Part shown: positions 22,451-34,675 of the stretch, piece by piece
Numbering within the stretch: the stretch's first letter is position 1
How the letters are laid out: every line of letters begins with the position of its first letter
DNA from: Poa pratensis
Lineage: Eukaryota > Streptophyta > Magnoliopsida > Poales > Poaceae
Length of the DNA: 64,000 nucleotides
Assembly: GCA_947311845.1 (NCBI GenBank)
Contig: CAMZMU010000020.1
Span: forward strand, 34,363,946-34,427,945
Reading direction: 5' to 3'
Made by a program: the position numbers and the translations under genes
Notes under the pieces: generated by a model
Told to the model about the DNA's origin: nothing
What the model saw: only the letters and a program-made list of their open reading frames with translations
Database searches by the model: none

Positions 22451-25400
22451 ATGGCTAAACCCCTACTGCTCCCGACCCCGGCCGCCGCGCCGCCGGCGGT
22501 TCGCCTCCTCCGCGCGACCCCACCTCTCCGCCTCCGCCTCCCCCCATTCCTCAACCCACCACAGCTTGCACCTCCTCAAAGCCGCAACATTTCCCCCTCC
22601 GTCTCCGCCGCCGCCGTACCCACCACCAAGCGCGTCGGCAGGCCGGTCATCAGCGAGGGAAGAGACGAGGATGCCCGCCGCTCCGTGTGCCCCGGGTGCG
22701 GGGTGTTCATGCAGGAAGACGACCCCGACCTTCCCGGCTTCTTCACCAGCCCCTCCCGCCGCTCCCCCTCCCCGCAGGACGAAATGGAACAAGAAGCAGC
22801 CGATTCTTCTCCGGATGGGTTCCTCGAGGACGAGGGGGTTGGTGATTCGCCGTCAGAATCCGAGCTCGCCGCCGAATTGGACGGCCTGGACACCGGTTTC
22901 CTCGAGTCCCTTGAAGACGAAGACGAGAGGAGGAGGAGGAGGAGGAGGAGGAGGGCAGTGACGGAGAGCCGACGCCGGCGTCAACACCGAGAGCGGCTGG
23001 GACTCCGACTGGGACGACGGCGGGATGGAGGACGACGAGGAGGAGAAGTGGAGCAGAGAGCTGGACGGGTTCACGCCGCCTGGGGTCGGGTACGGGAACA
23101 TCACCGAGGAGACCCTGGAGAGGCTGAGGAAGGAGAAGTTGTCCAAGGCGGAGCGGAGGCGGCGGGCGCGGGAGGCCAAGCGGGCCGAGGCGAAGGAGAA
23201 CTCGGCGGCGGTGGTCTGCGCCCGGTGCCACTCACTGAGGAACTACGGGCACGTCAGGAACCACATTGCCGACAACCTGATCCCGGACTTCGATTTCGAC
23301 CGCTTCATATCGTCCCGCCTAATGAAGCGGTCCGCGGGCACGCCGGTCATCGTCATGGTGGTGGACTGCGCCGACTTCGACGGCTCGTTTCCGAAGAGGG
23401 CCGCCAGGTCGCTCTTCAAGGCGCTCGAGGGGAGGGGGAGCTCTAAGCTGAGTGAAACTCCGAGGCTCGTTCTTGTCGGCACCAAGGTGGATCTGCTGCC
23501 CTGGGAGCAGATGGGAGTGAGGCTCGAGAAGTGGGTGCGAGGCCGAGCTAAGGCTTTCGGTGCGCCGAAGCTGGATGCCGTTTACTTGGTCAGTGTTCAT
23601 AAGGATCTGTCCGTTAGGAACTTGATCTCGTACGTCAAAGAATTAGCGGGACCTCGTAGCAATGTGTGGGTGATTGGTGCACAGAATGCTGGGAAATCTA
23701 CGCTGATCAATGCATTTGCAAAGAAGCAAGGTGTGAAGATCACAAGATTGACAGAAGCCGCCGTCCCGGGAACTACGTTAGGCATACTAAGGATGACAGG
23801 GGTTTTGCCTGCAAAGGCTAAGATGTATGACACTCCTGGTTTGCTGCATCCCTACATAATGTCGATGAGGTTAAACAGCGAGGAACGGAAGATGGTTGAA
23901 ATCAGGAAGGAACTTCGACCGCGGACCTTCAGGGTGAAGGTATAAATTTGAAGTATGTTATTTTTGTCCTAGTTCTGTTTATTTTTCATCGAGTAGCTGA
24001 AACCTTTCTATTGTTGGAAACTTGTAATAGCCCCTGAATACAAAAGCATATCTGCCAGGATTCATAACTAGAAATGCCTAGTACAGTCTATTTTCATACC
24101 AACATTCTAATTGTGTTCTACTTAGGAGTCTTGCACCAGAGACATGTGGTTATGACCTATAGTATCTGTTTTCATACCAACACTAGAAATGCCTACTTTC
24201 TTCAGTCTATTTTCATATCGACATTCTAATTGTAATTTAATTAGAGACATGTGGTCAAGACCTATAGATAATGATAGCATTGTAAAACACTGAGCATGCT
24301 CAAAGTCCACACTTGTATAACATAAAAGTTGAAATTAACTGTGTTAAACTTGATGATCTCTTGAATTTATAGGTGGCTGTTACAAATTAATCACAAATGA
24401 AACAGCATTTGGATGATTTTAACCAGTAACCCCTGCATTCTTTCTTTGGAATTAACTTTGTTAAACGTGATGCCGTTCTGGACTTATAGTTGCCTTGCCT
24501 ATTATAGTTGATTGCAAATTAAACAGCACCTAGATGAATTTCCTGGTTATGACATTACTCTTGACAGACCTTATCAATCTAATACGCTTGGACTAGTATA
24601 ATCCCTTGAAAGGTTAAGTGATCTAATAGCAGTCCTTAGCTCCTTAACTCTGAATTACGAAGTTATTGTTCTGTGTTGTATCGGAATCTATGAGGCTTGC
24701 TTGACTCAATGGTTGCAAACTATTGCAGGCAGGACAATCCGTCCACATTGGAGGGTTAACACGCTTGGATGTACTAGAAGCTTCAGTTCAAACTATCTAT
24801 ATAACTGTTTGGGCATCTGCCAATATTTCCCTTCATCTTGGAAAGACTGAAACTGCTGAAGAACTTCGGAGCAAACATGTTGGCATCAGACTTCAGGTGA
24901 GACTTCAACTTCCGACCTGCTTAATGTCGCTCCTAAGAATAAAAGAATTAGGTTCTGTTTAATTAAGGGATTACATAAATATATCTTGGAAGTAAGGTTG
25001 CTTTATGAAAAAAAAACCGCGAGATGCACTGATCGAATAAGCAAACACATCAATTTGCTATGGTTGTTTTATTTCATGGACGACTAATGGTTTAAATCTG
25101 GAGGTTGAACTCTTATACACTAAATGATGATGATTTTAAAATAACGAGGCCTGCTACCTGCTTTACTCTTCAATGCATAAGCAGCTGAGTTTATCATCTA
25201 CAATTTTTTTTTTCATTTCTCTCTATCATACTGATACTGATCTAAACACTGCAACTACGCAGCCACCAGTTGCGCCAGAGCGAGCCACGAGTTGGGCAAG
25301 TGGACAGAGAGACGGATCGACGTGTCCGGGATCAGCTGGGACGTGAACAGTACGGACATCGCAGTTTCTGGCCTAGGCTGGTACTCGCTGGGCCTGAAAG

Positions 25401-25606
25401 GCAATGCTACCGTGGCCGTGCATACTTTCGACGGCATCAATGTGACACAACGTGACGCGATGATCCTTCACCGAGCCAAGTTCCTCGAGAGGCCCGGGTT
25501 TTTATTGCCCATCGCCATTGCAAACGCTATAGGCGAGGAGACCAGGAAGAAGAACGAGAGGATGAAGGGTGAAGAGAGCGACGACGATGACCTTTTGGAT
25601 GGATGA
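22451..25606 (+). pseudogene. BPG2: BPG2, chloroplast YqeH-type circularly permuted GTPase, three frameshifts
   Basis: Three exons with GT-AG borders: 22451-23939, 24729-24896, 25263-25606. The Ala/Pro/Arg-rich N terminus looks like a transit peptide. A split four-Cys finger (CPGCGVF; CARCHSLRNYG) precedes G motifs in permuted order: G4 GTKVDLL, then G1 GAQNAGKST, then G3 DTPG. Exon 2 reads GQSVHIGGLTRLDVL; exon 3 WYSLGLKGNATVAV. In plants BPG2 acts in chloroplast rRNA maturation and ribosome assembly. Single missing bases break the frame in the GAG run at 22924-22952, near 22971-22982 and near 25285-25290. Adding three bases gives about 667 codons, the normal length. True pseudogene and sequence error are both possible. 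Confidence 0.88.
24069..24269. repeat. imperfect tandem duplication in BPG2 intron 1
   Basis: The unit AGAAATGCCTA...CAGTCTATTTTCATA, ending GACATGTGGT...GACCTATAG, occurs at about 24069-24165 and 24184-24269, with indels. It lies in the 789-base intron 23940-24728, which holds nothing else obvious. Confidence 0.75.
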
Positions 25607-26980
25607 AAGCAGCGAGTGACCCGTGAGGTGACCGCAGACAACTTCTGTCAGGGAACCTATGTTTAGTGAGAGCCCCCTTGCTTGTAAAAGGTAAACATCG
25701 TGTTAGAATTGTTAGGTAGGAGTGAGAAAATAGCTGAAAGAAAATGGCTGATGTTCCTAGCTGGTCATTGTGAATTGTGATGACGTGTACTACACCCAAC
25801 CCAACAAGAATGTAGAAAAAGTCACTAATATTTCAGAGAAAGGAGATGCCATTCTGCCCCCCTTGCATACAATACAATAAAATACGAGTATGTTTCTTGA
25901 CGTTGACTATAGGGCCTAATTCAGCTTTTTATTTCTCTGGGATGAGACTGTCCTTCAGTTTTTGCTGTTGTTTTCTTAATGGCTTGAACATTGACAACAT
26001 GTGTTGTTTTCTTTATTAGTGCCAATGCATGATATGATATCCAGGGTCACACTATCATATATCTTGAAGAAATTGCACAGTGATCACATATGGAAATATG
26101 TGGTCTCCATAAGTCCAAAACCACAGGCAAATATGTATGATTTTGCTGAGTCAGTCGTAACACATAACATTTTTCTCTTGTTCTTCGTACTGATTCACAC
26201 AATACCTCTCACTTGGTACCATCATGATAGTACTTACAAAGTTACCAAATAAAGTTTTTTTTGTTACTTTACTCTTTATGTTGAAAGAAAATTAAGCACA
26301 TTATAAAATAAAAAAACTGAAAAATAAGTTAAAATGAGAATGAACTGCATCAGTGGTGCCATCTCTTGTGGATAAAACGCTTCCATGTAAATATCAGGGC
26401 AGCAGGCAAAAACAAGGAATTGCTCAGTGAGAGTTGTTGTGTCTTTTAGCAGTGTAGCTTGATAATGAACAGATCGAAACTGTGGTAGAAACTCCTGCAT
26501 AGGGATGCACAAACGGGACCCGTTTGTCCCACTTTTTGTGCGTTTTGTGCATAGCTAGTACAAAATTTTGGACACCTGATGCGTGCAGTCGAGCTTACAG
26601 CTTTTAGTTTTGAGCTTTCTTTCCTTATCTTGTGGTTGCATTGGTTATTAAGTGGGACAATTGTCATGTGCCCCGTCTAAGATTTTACCTACTACGGACT
26701 CATTTTATGGCATGTCTTCAACTTATCGGATAACATACACGCCAAGGATACAGTCCTCAGAAGAAGGAAACATAGTTTTAGAAAGAAAAAATAGGAAGCT
26801 TCCTCCTCTCTTGTAGACACATATTTCCTTTGTTTCATGACACAAAAAATCGCTACATGGCAACTGGTTACCATGCTTACTGTTTCTTTTTGAAACTGCC
26901 AATTAGGCCTTGAGGTGACAGGCTCACAAAAGCCGACCAAAAAAATGTATAAATTCTCTTATATCTCTATGTATGTGATC
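25607..26980. other. intergenic between convergent BPG2 and cyclin genes
   Basis: It holds the 3' UTRs of both genes; AATACAATAAAATACG near 25868 could hold a BPG2 poly(A) signal. No protein gene recognised. Confidence 0.5.
26505..26553. repeat. nested inverted repeat (hairpin)
   Basis: ACAAACGGG and CCCGTTTGT are exact inverted arms around one A (26509-26527). An outer pair, ATGCACAAACG and CGTTTTGTGCAT, encloses it, giving two alternative folds. It lies in the spacer between the convergent genes. Confidence 0.75.
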
Positions 26981-28630
26981 TCATGGCATTGATGCGGAGT
27001 GTAGCCTTGTCCTCTTGGGAGCAGGAGAAGAGGCCTGGTTCTCATTGTCATTGTCGCTGTTGATTGTTTGTGATGATCCGGGTGCTATGCTGTCATCACT
27101 AGTAAAGCTGGAGAATGAGGCATCCAGCACACCAGAAGGACTTGCACTGTTGTGTGTGTTGTTCTTCACTGGTGCCATCTCTTGCATTGCTTCACAGCAT
27201 CTTGCAACAATTTCCTGTAAAAGCATTTTGACTAGATTTCAAAACAATGTATAATACTACTGTAATGCATAATCTAGTTCGTATGATAGAGCTTACACAC
27301 CTTATCTACTGGAATTTCAAAACCGACAAGGGCGCTACCAAGGTCAAAAAGTTGGGCTTCAGGAACCGCTAAAAGAGCTGCGGCTGCTGCAATCTCAGAA
27401 GGTCTGAACTGAAGGAACTTTGTTGCTGTAAATCAAATAAGATCAAAATCATATGTTATATGAATATTTGATACATAAATCGACAATGTAGATAAGTCTT
27501 GGATTTATACATAAGGCAACTAGTCAGAACCTTTCAGAGTGTCGAGTATGAGCTCGGTGCACCGAGAGACCAAGCCGTAAGTTAGCGGCTTCCCCTTATT
27601 GAACTTGCCGAGGAAGTGATCAATGTAAGAGAAGGGTGTCACAGAGTGCATCCTCCATTTCAGAGTACTCAGCACAAAAACCTCCATTCTCTGAATAGTG
27701 TTTGCTCCAAACACATACTTGGCATCACAAACCTGCGACGCACCGGCAAAATATTAGAAAATCCATGAACGGTTATCGGTTTCCTACAAGCGTACCATGT
27801 CATGTCTTCTTCACCTGAAAGTCTTCAGACTGAGGAACGACGGTCTCCTCCATCTTGGCAGCAAGGGATACACAAGCAACAGCCAGAAGCTGCTGCGTCC
27901 ACGGTGCGTCGCTCTACAGCAATAATAAGACACAAACATAAGTTTAGAACCTTTCAGGGGTTGGGGGAAAGCAATGTACAGTTGTATCTTAGCAGCTTTC
28001 TTACAGGGAGTTGCTTTGAGGACAGGAACCTGTCCAGATAGTTCACGGCAAGGTAAACACAGAGTGGTCCGAAACTGTAGTGAGCCTGGACCTGCAGCAA
28101 CACATACAGATAAAGCAGTCAGTTTCAGTTACCATGCAAAACAAAAAGGAGTTGACCAAGTAAGGACAAAGTAGGAGGAGCCAATGCTATATCTCTGCAG
28201 AATGGAGAGCCTAAGAAGTAAGAACTAGATATAGACATGTAAAATGATTACGAAAGCATCATAAATCCACATGAAGATCAATAAGATACAAAAAAAAGTA
28301 AGGCATTAGATGTTTCCTAAATGGAAATAGGCTGGCAGATATGGTCTGATGATTTTCGATTCGTCACCTTGCAAATCCAATCGATGGCGTCGGTCCTCCA
28401 GGAAAGCACCAATCCTCCACTGTTGAGCCTCTCCAGGTAAACCCTGGCTGCGGTTCCAGTCATTTGTTCCCTCTCGTTGCCATGAGCGACCCTACAAGCT
28501 CGTCGCTCTGCAGCTGCAGCCTAGCAAAGCCCGACAGGTCAAGATCCCTCCCCAACTCCGGCGCCTCATCGTCGCGCCCAAGGATGCTGCCGCTGTCCTC
28601 CGTACAGAGCAGGGAGGTGTCCAACACCAT
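26981..28630 (-). pseudogene. D-type cyclin (CYCD2/CYCD4 group), one frameshift
   Basis: Six exons on the minus strand: 28368-28630, 28005-28091, 27815-27913, 27531-27732, 27301-27425, 26981-27214, all GT-AG. Near the N terminus LLCTE fits LxCxE, the retinoblastoma-binding motif. The cyclin box follows: [40 protein letters not shown], then cyclin C with KFLQFRPSEIAAAAALLAVP. D cyclins activate CDKA at G1/S in the nucleus. Exon 1 has one missing base near 28475-28478 (SLMA, then EREQMTG in another frame). The exons total 1,010 bases; one more gives 337 codons, right for the family, so the loss is a single recent event or an error. Confidence 0.9.
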
Positions 28631-28723
28631 GGCAAGATTGCCGTGAGAAATGTTGATTTCTTCTTTCTTGGTGCTGCTCTGAGAGGCGAGAGGAGCTGTG
28701 CTTATTGGAGATTGGAGAGAAGT

Positions 28724-28730
28724 CTTTATA
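28724..28730 (-). promoter_or_regulatory. TATA box of cyclin gene
   Basis: TATAAAG on the minus strand, about 94 bases before the ATG at 28630; a start about 30 bases downstream would give a leader near 65 bases. Confidence 0.6.
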
Positions 28731-29303
28731 GAGGTGGAGGAAATAGTTTGGTGGGTGAGCAGGCAATACTTAAGGAATGGGGTTTTAGGAGAAGATTTTG
28801 GGTCATGTCTACACGAGCCACCCATTTACAGCCAACAAATTAATGGTGTTGCCTCATCTTGTACCCATCGTTTATGGAAACAGTGAACTTGATGATATCC
28901 TAGCCTGGCAGACATGTTTGCTACTTTCCTAGTGCTTCTATTTTTTGACAATCAATTTGTCAAATATGGAGTACTACCGTGTTATCTTGGAGGACTCCTG
29001 CTTTTCTTTACAAAAAAAGAGAGGATGCGGTCTTTCAAGTTGCACCAAAAGCTGATACGATGAAGAGTCAGGTCTAGCACATAATTCAAATGAAAAATCT
29101 TGATACTAATGCTCACAGGAAATGCCAATGAAACACAAATTTGAGGACAATATAAAAAAGGTCTCATTGGACCCAAAATCATTCACATTGCATACAAGGT
29201 GCAGGGAGACGATGCATCATTGAGAAGCCAATATGCTCACCAGGACACAGTGATCTGAACTTGTTCCATGGAGGCAACTCATGGCAATAAACGACCTCTC
29301 TTT
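28731..29303. other. intergenic, cyclin upstream region
   Basis: No gene or element recognised. Confidence 0.5.
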
Positions 29304-29772
29304 TTCTCCGAGAGCATATGGAAAGAAATGTGTCAGGTTAGTTGGGCACCACGACAACACGGCATTTTGGACAATCCAGCAAGCTATGTTCTCCAGGAAT
29401 AATTCTGAACTATACATGGAATTATGTTACTTTGAACCCATTAAACTCATTATGCGAGTCGAAGCGCCACTAGTAGCATATCCATCACAGCGCAAAATAG
29501 CAGACATTCTCATGCATATCCATCACAGCGCAAAATAGCAGCATTCAAAATAGCAGACATTCTCCGAGAGCATATGGAAAGAAATGTGTCAGGTTAGTTG
29601 GGCACCACGACAACACGGCATTTTGGACAATCCAGCAAGCTATCTTTTCCAGGAATAATTCTGAACTATACATGGAATTATGTTACTTTGAACCCATTAA
29701 ACACATTATGCGAGTCGAAGCGCCACTAGTAGCATATCCATCACAGCGCAAATTAGCAGACATTCTCATGCA
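29304..29772. repeat. 256-bp tandem duplication
   Basis: Two copies of a segment starting TTCTCCGAGAGCATATGG at 29304 and 29560, over 95% alike by eye, both ending CAGACATTCTCATGCA. A second short repeat (TATCCATCACAGCGCAAAAT) joins them. It lies just downstream of OST4. Confidence 0.9.
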
Positions 29773-29868
29773 CCCAGCTTTCTGGTATAGTTCTAAATAA
29801 TTTTCCGAATCTAGCAGATAATTTGACTATTTGGATCCATGGACCAAGGCATGCCTTCCCTTCAAGTG

Positions 29869-29981
29869 CTAGTTCGCTTCATATTTGGGATCAGCCATCA
29901 CAAAGTGGTACGCGGTGACCAAACAAATATGAAGATGCCCAGGAAGTTGGTGAAGAAACCCAAGTCTTGATCGTTAAACAT
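29869..29981 (-). pseudogene. OST4: OST4, oligosaccharyltransferase 4-kDa subunit, one frameshift
   Basis: Minus strand from ATG at 29981: [19 protein letters not shown], then after one missing base in the T run near 29920-29924, [15 protein letters not shown] and a stop at 29869-29871. This matches plant OST4, a single-span ER membrane subunit of the oligosaccharyltransferase complex that transfers N-glycans to nascent proteins. Restoring one base gives 38 codons (37 residues), the usual length. As written, the frame exits in the membrane segment and stops early. A 3' splice-like CTTACAG abuts the ATG. Confidence 0.85.
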
Positions 29982-31542
29982 CTGTAAGAATGACAACAAG
30001 CATAAGTTGCTTTAGATATCAAATCTGCATATAATATCAACTCACATTACTGACGGACAGCAGTTAAACCAAAAACGATCTAGGCAAACCTAAAAACAAG
30101 GTACAGTAAGAAAAGAAAAAGTAATAAAGCTGCTGCATAAACAGTCTGAAGAAGGAAACTATTCGGAATAGGAGCAAAAACATATGGGTTTTAAACTTCC
30201 AAATATACACTTGAGGAGAGTTTAGTGGGAGACCGTACAGTTTATGCAATAAATCATGCGCTAATTCTCCATATGATAATACATATAACTATTCCAACCT
30301 AAGCATTAGGAACTGATATCTCATAATGGATTGAACAGTGTTAGCAATGAACAACACTGCCTGGCAATAACTACTCATGACCAAATGACCAATCCAACTT
30401 TCCTTTACCAAGCACAACCAAAATATATACACGAGGCAGCTAAACACTAATGAGTTGTAGGCAGTTAGGCAACACTGCACCTCTCATCTTCCTTATTGCA
30501 GGCATGTCAAAAGCACAGCCAAAGTGGAGAGTACAATGAGTAAAATAATGCCAGATTGAACAAAATGGAGAAACATACACAACCAAATTCTGGAAAAGTT
30601 ACTGCTGCTATCATGGTTCTGTCCAAACTATCAGCTATAGACAAAGAATTCTACCAAAAAAATCAAGCAAGAAGATGACCAAAGAAATTACAACTATATA
30701 TTAAGTTTTAGGTAAATCGTTAATGCAAATTAAAGTGGAGTGCAGCATCGAACTTTCATGCCATTGGTAAGCGCAAGGCTCCCTGATCTCTGGACCACAT
30801 CAGGTGCAGCGCCAACATAACGGGATCACAAAAAACTCAATTATCCATGATCTTGTGTGTTCACCCGTTTTCATTAATGGGCCCAACAACAAATCATAGA
30901 CACAGCACAGTCCTATTTTTTATTAATCATATCCTTTTTCCCTGTTGTCCTACTCATTCATAACACAATTAAGGAGAATAGTGGCAAGCCAATGATTTAT
31001 CCAAGGAGATGATTTCGTAAGGAGATTTACTTCAACGGGAGACAGATATGAGACGAATTTTTTAAGTTGCTGTACACTAGGCTTTCAAGCTTATCACAGT
31101 TTTAAAAAAGCCTTGCAACTCTTGTGTCAAGAAAAAATGTCTGAGGTGTAGAGAAACCAGAAAGCCTTTTTTTCTTCTTTAAATCAGGAAAACCTGATAC
31201 TCCTGCAGACATACTAGAGCATTTTCAAGTCTTACCTATTGTCCATCAAGTACCTGGGTATAAACTCATGATAGCCATCACATACAGGTATTGTCACAAC
31301 CATGTAATGAAGTACATTTAGTAATGCGATGAAAACAGTAAACTGCAGCTTCCAGCTATCCCGATTCACGACTATCAGGGGAACATCAGAAACGTGTTTT
31401 AGGAAGAAAAATCGAACTATTTTGAGCATGCAAACCGAGTTGTTTTCACACTAAGATCTACAAAATGATACATGTGGTAGTAATATAACTTTCATGTGGG
31501 TTGGTAACCCATGTGCTCAAAGGATATAATCCCTGATTTTTT

Positions 31543-31817
31543 TATTAGGTTTCATGGACCAACCAGTAGAATCAAACGTCCGAACTGATGGAGAAGGTTG
31601 AGAAATCCACATATACTTCAACACCCCCCCTCACTTGTCGACGATAAGGCCTAAACATGGACAGAAAAAGGGCAAGCAAAAAAAATCTAAATTCCAAATG
31701 TCGAGACTTTAACCCAAGACCTCTGCGCTGATACAATATTAAGTTTCATACACCTACCAGCAGAACCAAAAGTCTGAACTGATGGAGAACGTGGGGCGAT
31801 CCACACATACATCAAGA
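31543..31817 (-). mobile_element. SMART/TRIM-like miniature LTR retrotransposon
   Basis: Two direct repeats of about 81 bp (31543-31623 and 31737-31817; shared GAACTGATGGAGAA core) flank 113 bp. On the minus strand the internal part starts with a degenerate tRNA-Met site (TTGTATCAGC) next to the right repeat and ends with the purine tract GTGAGGGGGGG next to the left one. Total 275 bp. This matches SMART elements of grasses (LTRs near 85 bp, about 290 bp in all, from memory). Non-coding; moved by other elements' enzymes. Confidence 0.75.
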
Positions 31818-31822
31818 TTTAT

Positions 31823-32060
31823 GTTAGTAATAATATCATTTAAACTGGGAGGTAACTAATCAGAGATAAAGTTCCCTTAGCTTGGGTCATTGGAGATGAG
31901 ATTTGTTGAGATTTAGTTGTTAGGGCCAGCTATATATAAGGAGCCTTGGTGCATCTATTTTCATTAAGCAATAAGAATTACAATATATCTCCTGGCTCCT
32001 GCCTACTTCCTCCCAATCCCTAATCTAGACCACCCAGTCACCCTCTTGACAGTATTAACT
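31823..32060 (+). repeat. LTR-like fragment
   Basis: TGTTAGTAATA start, a TATATATAAGG box at about 31932 and a purine/AT-rich end resemble a copia LTR, but no partner or target duplication was found. Confidence 0.35.
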
Positions 32061-33240
32061 CTCATGAACCCTAGATTATGACAATAACTCCAGAAGCAAT
32101 AATATGTATAACCATATATGGCAGGAATCACTCTTTCATAATGTTTCACAAGACAAAGATAGTCATTATTTTCTTTGGGCCTGTAGCAAATTTTCCCAGT
32201 ACCAATCAACCCATCTCAGGGTCACTAGCGTAGCTACAGCCTATTTCAAGTGACCAAAAGTAAACTATACTGAGAATTACTATACATTGAACCCCTCCAG
32301 ATGTTTAAGCAGAACTCTCGTCATTTATCCCATGCTATATCTTCCAGAAATTTCACCAGAAACCAGAAAACTAGATACATAATTATCGAAAGCGATAGGA
32401 TGTTAGGATGTATGAGTAGCATTCATCATTGCTCCAACGGACTTATTATATCTATGCCTTTTATAGCCTTGTTTGTAACACAATAATCTGTTGGCGGTTT
32501 TCCTTTCTTTTCTGGTTGTACCCTTTGCGTCGTCTTGACATTTTCTTCGAATACAAAATTACATACACTTTGGTGTGTGTTCGAGAGAAAAAGAAAACAC
32601 AATAATCCGCGGAAAATATTGTATGAAATCTCAAATCTGGCGAATTAAATGTTTCTCAAACGAACAATTACGTTGGTATAACATTGCACTTTATTCTAAT
32701 TCTTACATTAGTCTTAGTCTTCATCCTAACTTTGTTTTTCTGAGCAGGGCAGATAAGTGTAGCTTTGCATTATGTTTTTGTCTTTGGTCATGGCCACTGC
32801 TTGTGACTTGTACTGTTTTGTGCCACCACGGTCATGCTCTTCTCTTTATCTAAAAAAACGGTCATGCTCTTCTTATTTTCATCTGAAAATGCATTCGGTT
32901 ACAATGTTTTTGATACCGACTACAGCCATCTCATTGCTTCTCACTGCCACTAGCCACTAGGTACTTAGGTCAGCTGGACACACGAATCCCGAACAAAGGA
33001 CTTACCACACATTTAACTCACACTGGAATACTGGATCATACTGAAAAGGGGGGCAACCTAAATTCTAACGTACGTCCTCTCCTCGTCTATTCCGTTATAC
33101 ATCTGCTAGAAAATTTCTAGCAGAAAATCAAGAAATTCGAAACGGAGGTAAAATGGAGGGGGCAAGAAAATCAAGAAATTCGAAACGGGTCCTGCAAGGA
33201 GGATCTGCAGTCCGCGAGGGGCAAGGGATGATTGATCTAC
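32061..33240. other. remaining OST4-side sequence, nothing recognised
   Basis: AT-rich, no coding signal. A short repeat of CGGTCATGCTCTTCT occurs at 32829 and 32859. Confidence 0.5.
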
Positions 33241-33340
33241 CTTGGATGCGCGGATGGAAGATCTCCCGGCCTCGCCTTCTCGCCAGTCGCCTCCCCTCTC
33301 GTCGGCCAGCGTCGTTACCACAGAGGCAGAGCAGAGCTTG

Positions 33341-33770
33341 TGCGTGGCTGTGTCCAACTGGTTTGGGCCTGTCTAGATCTCGTGTATTTGGGCTACCACT
33401 GATTTTTGTTTTTTACGTGATTTGGGCTACCACTGATGAAGTGAAAGCCTATTGGGAAAATCGTTTCCTTAGGCCGATGAGTTTGATGGGCTGCAAGACA
33501 TCCCTATTGTTAGGCTAGTTTTTGTTTTTTGACAACTCTATTTTTTAGGCTAGTTAAGCAGTTATTCTAAAAAATGTAGATATTCTAAACAAGTGTAGAT
33601 GGTTAGACTGATATTTTTATTCCGAAGTAAATGCAATTCAGGAAAATCTGACTGAACATTCCGTGTTGGATCAATCTTTTTCTTTTGAAAAAGAGGTGTA
33701 CCCGTCCATGCGATTGTTTGATCCCCATGCTATGTTATACATATATTGGGGATTTGGTACCGGAAAACAC
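33341..33770. other. intergenic, upstream of OST4
   Basis: Probable promoter side of OST4. The phrase TTTGGGCTACCACTGAT occurs twice (about 33389 and 33421). Confidence 0.4.
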
Positions 33771-34156
33771 TTCTTTCTCCCGAGCTCCAGTGCTCCCTCT
33801 GGTAAAAAAAATTAAAAATATATATTTTTAAGCTTTCAAAAAATCTGAAAAAATTCATGCATATTGCTAATGATGTATCCCGCAAACGTGCAAAATTTTG
33901 ACTTGAAATACTTTATATTCTGGGCTACACAAAATAACAAATCTTGTATATTTTAAAGATTTGAATGTATGGATATTTAGATCACCAATTTGTCATTTTT
34001 TGTAGAACAGAATATAAAATATTTCGATCTGAGATTTTGCACGTTTGTGGGATATAACATTGGCAACATACAGGATTTTTTTCTGATTTTTTTTTAAAAT
34101 TTATAAATATGTTTTTTTTAATAACTAGAGGGGTCACTGGAGCCCGGGAGCAAGAA
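33771..34156. mobile_element. fold-back MITE, 386 bp
   Basis: Left end TTCTTTCTCCCGAGCTCC is inverted at the right end (CTGGAGCCCGGGAGCAAGAA) with few mismatches, and similarity continues inward (CAAACGTGCAAAATTTTGAC versus GATTTTGCACGTTTGTGGGA), so nearly the whole element is an inverted repeat. No ORF. The superfamily is not settled by the ends; no target duplication was verified. Confidence 0.75.
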
Positions 34157-34675
34157 ATCTCCACTCATTTGGTGCACAACTATGTTCATGAATGTTATGA
34201 GCACATGCAGAGCGTCTCTATGGCAACCTTGAGCCGGCAATCTTGTTAAGGCGGCCACAACCTTAGGTGTTGGTCGCCATGTCTAGTTTATGTTTCCATC
34301 CAAGAAGTGATCAATAAAGCAGTCCCCCTCATAAGAATTCACTTAAAAAGAACAGACATTGTCCTTTTTCACCATAAATTGCTATCCTCTGGTCATTTTA
34401 ATAATTCAAGATAAAGTCTAAAAGAAGTCATGACATCATATAACATTTTTCTTTCTTGTGGATATTGTCATATAGTCCTTTATATAATAAAAACCGTTTC
34501 CTTAATCTACTAATTCAAAATTTTGATATTCTAAAAATGCATATTCTATAGCACCAATAATTCACGAGTTTGAGGATGATCTTAGCCAACTCAATCAGGA
34601 ATCATTTAAGAAAACTCAATTAGGAATAAGCGTCACATAAGATATGCAATTATCCATGTAAATACACAAGGCTTA
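34157..34675. other. unassigned intergenic sequence
   Basis: AT-rich; nothing recognised. Confidence 0.5.

Larger units (their letters stand above)
29982..33340 (-). other. probable 5' UTR intron and leader exon of OST4
   Basis: The acceptor CTTACAG is directly before the OST4 ATG. A good donor on the minus strand (CATCCAAG/GTAGATC) at 33240/33241 follows a GC-rich leader-like segment (33241 to about 33340). The implied intron is about 3.26 kb and holds a SMART-like element and an LTR-like piece. Inferred from splice signals only. Confidence 0.45.

Noticed and set aside
22331..23446. Single 371-codon BPG2 N-terminal protein with Arg-rich tail
   Set aside because: The Arg run and what follows are the out-of-frame reading of a poly-Glu stretch; BPG2 motifs continue in another frame.
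31823..32060. Solo copia LTR
   Set aside because: No target duplication and no clear CA end; kept only as a low-confidence LTR-like fragment.
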